A stretch of DNA of 21,374 bases from Aphodousia faecalis (lineage in GTDB: Bacteria > Pseudomonadota > Gammaproteobacteria > Burkholderiales > Burkholderiaceae_F). Below are positions 16,317 to 21,374 of the stretch, piece after piece. The stretch lies in NCBI GenBank assembly GCA_018712705.1, contig DVGM01000060.1, positions 1 to 21,374 of the forward strand. The letters are read 5' to 3'. Both the position numbers and the translations under genes were made by a program. The notes beneath the pieces were generated by a model. It had not been told where the DNA came from, did no database searches, and saw only the letters and a list, made by a program, of their open reading frames with translations. How positions within the stretch are numbered: position 1 is the first letter of the stretch; each line of letters begins with the position of its first letter.

Positions 16317-16346
16317 TTGTTTTTCGATTCGTAAAATCCCTACAAT
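16317..16346 (+). promoter_or_regulatory. Putative promoter of the M20 amidase gene
   Basis: TTGTTT (16317-16322) and TACAAT (16341-16346, five of six matches) are 18 bp apart. Transcription would start near 16353, about 27 nt ahead of the start codon, with TTGGAG as ribosome-binding site. Confidence 0.45.
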
Positions 16347-16379
16347 TAGACTGTTTGTTTTCTTTCTTGGAGATTCACT

Positions 16380-17648
16380 ATGTCAGAGTTGCAACAAAAA
16401 GGATTGGAATTCGCTAAAAAAATCTTTGACGATATTCGTGCTATGAGTGCGGACGTCCAAGGTGTTACGCGTCAGGCTTTTTCAGCCAAAGAAACTGAAG
16501 TTCTCGATTATTTAACGAAGATTGGTCAGTCTTTACAGTTGGAAATTACCCCGGATCGAGCGGGTAACGTGTGGATGACTCTGCCGGGTAAAGATCGTTC
16601 CTTGCCGGCTTTTGTCGCCGGTTCTCACGTCGACAGCGTTCCGCAAGGCGGAAACTATGACGGTTTGGCTGGTGTAACAGCGGCTCTGACAGTGGCATGG
16701 TGGATGAGACAAACGGGGTTCCAGCCTGTTCGTGACTACACCGTTTTGATGATGCGTGGTGAAGAGAGTTCCTTCTTCGGTAAAGCCTATATGGGTTCTT
16801 TGGGTATGTTGGGCAAACTGACTGCCAAAGATCTCGCTTTAAAGATTCGCGACGGTTCCTGCACATTGGCCGAAGCGATGCAATCTTGCGGTATTGATAC
16901 GGAAGCTGTTTCCGGTGGAAAACCATTGGTTGATATTGATCGTATTGCGGCGTTTGTGGAACTGCATATTGAACAAGGCCCGACCCTGGATGCTCAAAAA
17001 GAAGCCCGTGCCGGTATTGTGACGGGTATTCGAGGCAACATTCGACACAAGGCTGTTCGCATTTTAGGGGAAGCCGCTCACTCAGGAGCGACGGATAAAC
17101 CTTATCGACATGATGCGCTGATGGCCTTTACGGATTGGATGCAACGCGTTGACCGGGCCTGGGATCGGTGGCTGATTCAAGGTGAAGACTTGGTGTTTAC
17201 CGTGGGTGTTTTGAAAATGGCCTCCAGTGCAGCCATTTCCGTTATTCCCGGAGAAGTGACCTTCTCGGTGGATATTCGTAGTTTAAGTGCAGATACGGTT
17301 AAGCGCTTCCACGACTTGATGCAAAAATACGGCGAAGAAGTGGCTTCTGAAAGAGGAGTCAAGATTGAGTACGATCCCGCTTTGGTGACGGCACCTTCCG
17401 GCGTGGATGCTGCATTAAGTGACAGATTGGAAACGAGCGCTAAGGCTGAGGGAATTCCTTGTATGCGCTTGGCTTCCGGGGCCGGTCACGACTCGGCTGT
17501 GTTGGGTAACAACGGTATACCGGTTGCCATGATTTTTGTCGCTAACCAACTGGGTTCTCATAATCCTCATGAAGCCATGAAGATGGAAGACTTCATGCAG
17601 GGTACAGACATCTTGTGGGCCGCAGTGTCTCATTTTGATGAAAAATAA
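16380..17648 (+). CDS. M20-family hydantoinase/carbamoylase-type amidase
   Basis: A 422-residue member of the M20 branch that includes N-carbamoyl-L-amino acid hydrolase, allantoate amidohydrolase and beta-ureidopropionase. These split C-N bonds of ureido compounds, releasing ammonia and carbon dioxide or an amino acid. The binuclear metal site is visible: GSHVDS with His83, NYDGLAG with Asp94, RGEES with Glu128-Glu129, ELHIEQGP with His196 and GSHNPHE with His394. GEAAHSGATDKPYRHDAL is the dimerisation-domain motif. The start has TTGGAG seven bases upstream. It is transcribed away from dcuC. Carbamoyl-amino acid, allantoate and other N-substituted amino acids cannot be told apart by sequence, and no other allantoin or hydantoin genes are present. 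Confidence 0.86.
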   Translation: MSELQQKGLEFAKKIFDDIRAMSADVQGVTRQAFSAKETEVLDYLTKIGQSLQLEITPDRAGNVWMTLPGKDRSLPAFVAGSHVDSVPQGGNYDGLAGVTAALTVAWWMRQTGFQPVRDYTVLMMRGEESSFFGKAYMGSLGMLGKLTAKDLALKIRDGSCTLAEAMQSCGIDTEAVSGGKPLVDIDRIAAFVELHIEQGPTLDAQKEARAGIVTGIRGNIRHKAVRILGEAAHSGATDKPYRHDALMAFTDWMQRVDRAWDRWLIQGEDLVFTVGVLKMASSAAISVIPGEVTFSVDIRSLSADTVKRFHDLMQKYGEEVASERGVKIEYDPALVTAPSGVDAALSDRLETSAKAEGIPCMRLASGAGHDSAVLGNNGIPVAMIFVANQLGSHNPHEAMKMEDFMQGTDILWAAVSHFDEK

Positions 17649-17658
17649 GAGCTAAAGT

Positions 17659-17683
17659 AAGGGAGTGCGGTGCACTCCCTTTA
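17659..17683 (+). terminator. Hairpin between the amidase and the response regulator
   Basis: AAGGGAGTGC (17659-17668) and GCACTCCCTT (17672-17681) form a perfect 10-bp stem with a 3-nt loop, followed only by TTT counting the paired bases. It ends 11 nt before the next start codon, beside that gene's AGGGA ribosome-binding site. It may be a weak terminator or a structure limiting downstream translation. Confidence 0.55.
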
Positions 17684-17692
17684 GGGATATAT

Positions 17693-18358
17693 ATGACGCA
17701 AGCAGAGGAAAATAGCAGAAAAAGCTGCGTAGTGATTGTGGATGGCTCCCCATTATTTCGGGAAGCTCTGGCGCGTCTTTTACATGCGGATGATGACTTT
17801 GGAAATGTCGCTGAAACGGGTGACAAACAGTTGGGGATGTTTTATATCGACAGACTTCAGCCCGATTTAGTCATCGTTGATATGCATATGAAAAAAGGAG
17901 CCGCTATTGAATTGCTTCGTTATGCAAAAGCTCTTCATAATCCAGCCCGAGTCATTATGATGACCGATCGTGATGACAGTGAAGAATTGATGGCTACGGT
18001 CCAGCTTCAAGCCGAAGGGTATTTATCCAAATTGATTGAGGTTCAGGAGCTTTTGTCTCAAATCAAAAGGGTTTGTAATGGAAAGGTCGTTGTCAGCAAT
18101 CGTTTGATGGCGGCCTTGACTCGTGCGTTCAGAGATGACACTGGAGAAGTTGATCGGGATCTCAATTGTTTGACTAGTCGGGAAAAGGATGTATTGAAGT
18201 GCTTGTCTATTGGAATGAGTAACCAGCAAACAGGGGAGTATCTTTCGATTCAGTTAGGTACCGTCAAAGTGCACGTGAAGCACATTCTGAAGAAAATGGG
18301 CTTTGCTTCACGTACACAGGCAGCACTGTGGGCTCGTGATCGCGGCGTCACTATTTAG
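17693..18358 (+). CDS. NarL/LuxR-family response regulator
   Basis: A 221-residue two-domain regulator. The receiver domain (about 11-125) keeps the phospho-acceptor Asp63 (IVDMHM), Thr91 and Lys113. The usual acidic pair is reduced: Asp17 is present, but the next residue is Gly18 instead of Asp or Glu. The C-terminal LuxR-type helix-turn-helix (about 159-215) has LTSREKDVLKCLSIGMSNQQ and TVKVHVKHILKKM, very like E. coli NarL. The start has AGGGA six bases upstream. It lies 44 bp behind the amidase gene on the same strand with a hairpin between. No sensor kinase is adjacent. Control of nearby catabolic or anaerobic genes is plausible but is an inference. Confidence 0.88.
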   Translation: MTQAEENSRKSCVVIVDGSPLFREALARLLHADDDFGNVAETGDKQLGMFYIDRLQPDLVIVDMHMKKGAAIELLRYAKALHNPARVIMMTDRDDSEELMATVQLQAEGYLSKLIEVQELLSQIKRVCNGKVVVSNRLMAALTRAFRDDTGEVDRDLNCLTSREKDVLKCLSIGMSNQQTGEYLSIQLGTVKVHVKHILKKMGFASRTQAALWARDRGVTI

Positions 18359-18359
18359 A

Positions 18360-18707
18360 TCAGCGACAAAGATAAGCACGGCCAACGTGTGTGATATTTT
18401 CTAAAGAGTTATCTTCGTCCGTGGCGTTGATGGTTTCTGTGATCACAACAACATTAGCGCCTAATTCAGCAGCCTCATTTCTTAAATCATTTCTGGCTCC
18501 CAACGCTAAATTGCTATTAGATGTCCAGCTTCCCGTAAGCCAGTTTCCTTGAGAGCCTGCGACTTCTCCTTTGTAGGTGCATTGATATTGGGTAGGCAAA
18601 TTTTGAACAATGACGACCTTTTGTCCCTGCGGGGTTACAGAATTGGCCATGCATCCTGTCAGAAGAGCAATCGTACAGGCGACCATTGCTAAAAAACGAA
18701 AACGCAT
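18360..18707 (-). CDS. Small DUF4156-type lipoprotein
   Basis: A 115-residue predicted outer-membrane or periplasmic lipoprotein. The signal peptide MRFRFLAMVACTIALLTGC ends in the lipobox LLTGC, placing the lipidated cysteine at residue 19. The mature part has CTYKGEVAGSQGNW, ARNDLRNEAAELGANVVVI and a final cysteine, the pattern of DUF4156 proteins such as E. coli YjeI. The function of this family is unknown. The start at 18707 has AAGGA seven bases upstream. Its stop is separated from the convergent response-regulator stop by a single base, so no terminator separates the two genes. Confidence 0.82.
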   Translation of the reverse strand: MRFRFLAMVACTIALLTGCMANSVTPQGQKVVIVQNLPTQYQCTYKGEVAGSQGNWLTGSWTSNSNLALGARNDLRNEAAELGANVVVITETINATDEDNSLENITHVGRAYLCR

Positions 18708-18767
18708 TTTTTATTCCTTTTAATCTAGTTTTCCGAATAGTGTACCGAATTCAAAATTGAATACCCC

Positions 18768-18798
18768 AAAAACAAACGCGACCCGAAGGTCGCGTTTG
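18768..18798 (-). terminator. Intrinsic terminator after frdC
   Basis: CAAACGCGACC (18773-18783) and GGTCGCGTTTG (18788-18798) form an 11-bp perfect stem. On the minus strand it is closed by the stable TTCG tetraloop and followed by five T (18772-18768). It begins 24 bp past the frdC stop and strongly separates it from anything downstream. Confidence 0.93.
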
Positions 18799-18822
18799 AT
18801 GTCATTCAGTCAAAACTGAGGA

Positions 18823-19614
18823 TTACTTCCACCAGTTGTTAACCGGTTCGTACTTAACGATCGGTTCGCCGCTTTCAACAAGGGCCTTACCGTTGCTGTA
18901 GTACGTCCACATCGTCATGGAACCGCAGGCGATCATCAAAACGACCACGCAGTACATGATCTTACGGAGGGCTTCACGGTTACCAGCGAAGACGTCCCAC
19001 TTGACGCACAGACGATACAAACCGATCATGCCGTGCAATTCAGTGGCCACCAAGAAGACGAACGTCCAGAGCAAACCATTGTGATAGGTGTGAACGGAAG
19101 AAAGGTTCGGGCCAATGGCGTGCGGGTCGAGCAACATCGGGGTGACGTGCGGGAAGACCATACCGGTCAAGATCACAGCGGTCACGATTTGAACGATCCA
19201 AAGCGTGGTGTCGCGGTGAGCGATGAATTGGTATTGGCTCTTGATGTTATGGAACATACGATAGCTCGTCGGGAAGCGACGCAAAGCCATCAAAGCGTGG
19301 ATGATCACCAAGAGGGTGATGGCGCCGATCAAAACGACGTGCATCCAAGCATGTTCTTCGCCATCGATCGGATAGCCGCCGGAGAAAGCGACCAAGTTCC
19401 AGAACACATCCTTGCCCAATTGAATAGAGCTTGTGAAAGCCATGTGGCAGAACAGGAACAAGCCGAGCAACAAGCCCGTAACGGATTGGGCAACGTCGCA
19501 GTAAGCCGGCCATCTGCTCTTGCGCTTGGCATTGCGCAATTCCACACCAGCGATGACTTCTTCAGACGTCGGGGTGTTGGAATACTTTTCTTGATCAGAG
19601 GTATACATCGACAT
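18823..19614 (-). CDS. frdC: Fumarate reductase / succinate dehydrogenase cytochrome b subunit, Wolinella FrdC type
   Basis: A 263-residue membrane anchor that carries two b-type haems and passes electrons between menaquinol and the catalytic FrdAB subunits on the membrane. It resembles Wolinella succinogenes FrdC: WPAYCDVAQSVTGLLLGLFL, ALMALRRFPTSYR, HRDTTLW and ATELHGMIGLYRLCVKW. The four axial haem ligands are kept at His57, His106, His156 and His194, and Glu192 matches Wolinella Glu180. Five hydrophobic helices are evident. No FrdA or FrdB gene is adjacent; the gene stands alone between its own promoter region and a strong terminator. Its codons favour AAG and ATC, suggesting high expression. 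AAGG lies rather far (about 13 nt) from the ATG, so a start two codons later (Met3) is possible. Confidence 0.9.
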   Translation of the reverse strand: MSMYTSDQEKYSNTPTSEEVIAGVELRNAKRKSRWPAYCDVAQSVTGLLLGLFLFCHMAFTSSIQLGKDVFWNLVAFSGGYPIDGEEHAWMHVVLIGAITLLVIIHALMALRRFPTSYRMFHNIKSQYQFIAHRDTTLWIVQIVTAVILTGMVFPHVTPMLLDPHAIGPNLSSVHTYHNGLLWTFVFLVATELHGMIGLYRLCVKWDVFAGNREALRKIMYCVVVLMIACGSMTMWTYYSNGKALVESGEPIVKYEPVNNWWK

Positions 19615-19730
19615 GATGAAATTTAACCTTTTATTAAGAAGTTATGTCCTAAATTCAAAACGCGGTCCAAGCGCTTTGATGACGTTTAAAAACACAAACA
19701 GACAGAACGCTTCTGCGTTCCGACATGCGT

Positions 19731-19772
19731 ATCATCCTCTCTTTTTCAGTAAAAAGGTTTGAGTTAGATCAG
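19731..19772 (-). promoter_or_regulatory. Putative FNR-dependent frdC promoter
   Basis: TTGAG-ttag-ATCAG (19759-19772) matches the FNR consensus at eight of ten positions. On the minus strand GATGAT (19731-19736) is a four-of-six -10. The two centres are 32 bp apart, exactly the class II FNR spacing (site at -41.5). Transcription would start near 19724, leaving a leader of about 110 nt that opens with the small hairpin GAACGC/GCGTTC (19705-19720). Confidence 0.45.
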
Positions 19773-19821
19773 ATGTTTTTAGCTTTTTTCAGATTAATTT
19801 AAGTTTTTATAATCAAAAATA

Positions 19822-19888
19822 TAGGGTTAACCCTTATAAAAGTATTTCTAAACTGTAAGTTTAACCAAAAATACTAGGGTTAACCCTT
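19822..19888. repeat. Nested dyad with two identical 12-bp palindromes
   Basis: The palindrome AGGGTTAACCCT occurs twice (19823-19834 and 19876-19887), with centres 53 bp apart. Midway lies TAAACT-gta-AGTTTA (19849-19863), and AGTATTT and AAATACT lie symmetrically between. The whole 67-bp block is thus one imperfect dyad with about 25 pairable bases per arm. On the minus strand each palindrome is followed by TATTTTTG or ATATTTTTG. It lies just past the upp stop and roughly 210-270 bp ahead of frdC. It could be an operator cluster, a long terminator of upp, or a small repeat element. Confidence 0.6.
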
Positions 19889-19911
19889 AATTTTATTGTT
19901 TGGATAATTTT

Positions 19912-20559
19912 TTAGAGAGTGCCGTACAAGCGGTCACCGGCATCACCCAAACCAGGAACAATGTATGCCTTTTCATTTAAGTGATCATCCAAACTTGCGG
20001 TATAGACCTCGACATCGGGATGAAGCTTTTGGAAGGTTTCTACGCCTTCAGGTGCACAAAGCAAAGACATGAAAATAATGTTTTCGCCTTTAACGCCGCG
20101 CTTTTTCAGTACTTCAACACCGTGTGCAGCAGAATATCCCGTTGCTAACATCGGATCCACTAAGAAAAATGTGCGACCTTCTAAATCCGGCAATTTAACC
20201 AGGTACTCGACCGGACGCTTATTTTCGTCTCGGTACATGCCGATGTGACCGACGCGTGCAGAAGGCATTAGCTCCAAAAATCCGTCGGCCATACCTAGGC
20301 CGGCACGCAAGATAGGAACAATAACCGGCTTCTTGTCGGCTAGGAATGGCGCATCAAAACGGCAAAGGGGCGTTTCAATGCTGTGGGTAGTAAGCGGCAA
20401 ATTCCTCGTGACTTCGTAACCCATTAGTAAAGCGATTTCTCGAAGTAAGGCACGGAAATCCTTTGTGCAGGTGTTCTTATCGCGCATTATGCTGAGTTTG
20501 TGCTGAATCAGAGGGTGATCAACAATGTGTAAACGAGGAAAACGAGGATCGTGTTGCAT
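19912..20559 (-). CDS. upp: Uracil phosphoribosyltransferase
   Basis: A 215-residue cytoplasmic salvage enzyme that converts uracil and PRPP to UMP. The PRPP-binding loop FFLVDPMLATGYSA, the central PILRAGLGMADGFLELMP, and the C-terminal uracil-binding GDAGDRLYGTL are diagnostic, and the length is typical for bacteria (about 208-210). The start at 20559 has AAGGAG eight bases upstream. It is divergent from the LapA-like gene, with 144 bp between them. No uraA permease is adjacent. No classical terminator follows the stop, only the nested dyad described separately. Confidence 0.96.
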   Translation of the reverse strand: MQHDPRFPRLHIVDHPLIQHKLSIMRDKNTCTKDFRALLREIALLMGYEVTRNLPLTTHSIETPLCRFDAPFLADKKPVIVPILRAGLGMADGFLELMPSARVGHIGMYRDENKRPVEYLVKLPDLEGRTFFLVDPMLATGYSAAHGVEVLKKRGVKGENIIFMSLLCAPEGVETFQKLHPDVEVYTASLDDHLNEKAYIVPGLGDAGDRLYGTL

Positions 20560-20703
20560 GAAAAGTACTCCTTCTGAAAATCCTTCACCATCTTAGTCGT
20601 TTTCGAAAGGTTGGAAAAGTAATTTTTCAAAAATTCGTTACGATGAGGCGTTGCTCGTGATACAGTTATAAGGTTCATTAACGAAAAATTTTCGAGAACA
20701 GCC

Positions 20704-21243
20704 ATGCATTTGAGAACCGTTTTCCTACTGTTGTTGTTTGTCCTTTGTTCTGTTTTCCTTGTGGTTAACTGGGAAGGCGTCATGGCAAATGTCAATGTGA
20801 ATTTGCTTTACACGGAGATACAGGCTCCCTTGGGACTCATACTATTGTTAGGACCCGGTTTGGTGATTTTGATTTGCTTGGTTTACGGCTTTGTTCAACA
20901 AGCGGCGCTTTCAATGGAATTGCGTCGTGTTAATAAACAGCTTCAGCAGGCACGAGATCTGGCTCAAAAAGCCGAGCAATCTCGTTTTGTGGAATTGAAA
21001 AATGAGATGCAAAAGCAGATTTTGGAGTTGCAAAATCAAAGTGCATCTCGCCATTCTTCTTTAATGACAGCAGTCAATGGATTGCAATCGGCGGTGGATG
21101 AGAGTGCGCAGGAAACGGTGAATTCACTTTCCGCCAGTGTGGGAGAAGTGGAAGACCGTCTATCCCAGTTGGTTGAAATGGCTGCCGGTAAAGACATTAG
21201 TATCGGTGAAAAGAAAATAGAGGATACAACGAAGGAAAAATAA
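20704..21243 (+). CDS. LapA-like inner-membrane protein with coiled coil
   Basis: A 179-residue protein with two N-terminal membrane helices (about residues 4-21 and 42-64). A long, charged, glutamine-rich cytoplasmic segment (about 70-165) is predicted to form a coiled coil. The spacing NWEGVMANVNVNLLYTEIQ followed by PLGLILLLGPGL resembles LapA/YciS (DUF1049). In E. coli LapA works with LapB to control lipopolysaccharide synthesis through LpxC turnover. The coiled-coil tail is longer than in E. coli LapA (about 100 residues), and lapB is not in the window, so the role is uncertain. The ribosome-binding site is weak (GAG seven bases upstream). TATAAG at 20667-20672 may be its -10, without a clear -35. 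It ends at a strong terminator. Confidence 0.72.
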   Translation: MHLRTVFLLLLFVLCSVFLVVNWEGVMANVNVNLLYTEIQAPLGLILLLGPGLVILICLVYGFVQQAALSMELRRVNKQLQQARDLAQKAEQSRFVELKNEMQKQILELQNQSASRHSSLMTAVNGLQSAVDESAQETVNSLSASVGEVEDRLSQLVEMAAGKDISIGEKKIEDTTKEK

Positions 21244-21255
21244 AACCTATATCAT

Positions 21256-21285
21256 AAAAATGGCGGAGAATCCCGCCATTTTTTT
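21256..21285 (+). terminator. Intrinsic terminator after the LapA-like gene
   Basis: ATGGCGG (21260-21266) and CCGCCAT (21273-21279) form a 7-bp core, extended by A-T pairs to about 11 bp and followed by seven T (21279-21285). A-runs on the left make it usable on the minus strand too. It begins 12 bp past the stop. Confidence 0.9.
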
Positions 21286-21302
21286 AACGGATGCCGCGGA
21301 AT

Positions 21303-21357
21303 TCCCCGTGCGTGAGCGCGGGGATGGATAGTGGCCGACCGAATGTTAGTTCGGTCG
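21303..21357. other. Two strong hairpins at the right edge, unassigned
   Basis: Hairpin A pairs TCCCCGTGC (21303-21311) with GCGCGGGGA (21316-21324) around a GTGA tetraloop, with one G-U pair. Hairpin B pairs CGACCGAA (21336-21343) with TTCGGTCG (21350-21357) around a 6-nt loop. Neither is followed by a T-run on either strand. Hairpin A with its flank ATTCCCCG...CGGGGATGGATAG looks like a type I-E CRISPR repeat, but no second copy lies within the last 50 bases. It could be a leader, a small RNA or a lone degenerate repeat. Confidence 0.4.
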
Positions 21358-21374
21358 TTGATTCCTGATGTATT

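Larger units (their letters stand above)
16071..16379. promoter_or_regulatory. Divergent regulatory region between dcuC and the amidase
   Basis: This 309-bp gap serves two divergent genes. It holds the dcuC leader hairpin (16090-16132), a dyad ACAGGG-aaat-CCCTGT (16170-16185), two FNR-like boxes (16231-16244 and 16281-16294) and a plus-strand promoter candidate (16317-16346). On the minus strand TGGGCA and GATACT, 17 bp apart (about 16146-16174), are a possible dcuC promoter that overlaps the dyad. Confidence 0.55.

Noticed and set aside
20508..20795. A 95-codon minus-strand reading frame across the upp/lapA divergent region
   Set aside because: It overlaps the starts of both upp and the LapA-like gene, has no ribosome-binding site and encodes no recognisable domain; it would also cover the promoters.
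21303..21374. Calling a CRISPR array at the right edge
   Set aside because: Only one repeat-like unit is present; the bases 60 bp further on (21361 onward) match for five bases and then diverge, and no AT-rich leader lies to the left.

Overview
This is an ordinary-looking chromosomal stretch from a Gram-negative bacterium of moderate GC. The closest fit is an asaccharolytic, anaerobic gut betaproteobacterium of the Sutterellaceae type (Sutterella/Parasutterella-like). That placement is inferred from gene content and cannot be proven here: a Wolinella-type fumarate reductase cytochrome b, a DcuC-family carrier, FNR-like boxes, amino-acid and amide catabolism genes, and a gmk-rpoZ-spoT block. 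Most genes lie on the minus strand.

Reading the minus strand from right to left: a uracil phosphoribosyltransferase (upp); a solitary fumarate reductase cytochrome b (frdC-like); a small DUF4156-type lipoprotein; a DcuC-family carrier followed by an AbgA-like M20 amidohydrolase; a short UvrA paralog that lacks the UvrB-binding domain; then a long housekeeping run of yebC, purD, nadD, rsfS, rlmH, maf, gmk, rpoZ and spoT; and finally two tandem sodium-dependent (NSS) amino-acid transporters. Three genes are on the plus strand: an M20 hydantoinase/carbamoylase-type amidase divergent from dcuC, a NarL/LuxR-family response regulator behind it, and a LapA-like membrane protein at the right end.

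The middle (about 13.3-19.9 kb) reads as an anaerobic and amide-catabolism region. It has a dicarboxylate-type carrier, two M20 amidohydrolases, a NarL-like regulator and a fumarate reductase membrane anchor. Three FNR/ANR-like sites lie in its two regulatory intergenic regions. Two match 9 of 10 bases and sit exactly 50 bp apart between dcuC and the amidase. One matches 8 of 10 and sits upstream of frdC at class II spacing from a plausible -10.

Intrinsic terminators are unusually plentiful, and several end only 9-22 nt before the next start codon. These hairpins also decide several start sites. The least explained structures are a 67-bp nested dyad between upp and frdC, built from two identical 12-bp palindromes around a central inverted repeat, and two strong hairpins at the right edge, one resembling a type I-E CRISPR repeat but present only once. 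I found no complete novel defence or mobile system, no tRNA or rRNA, and no insertion sequence.
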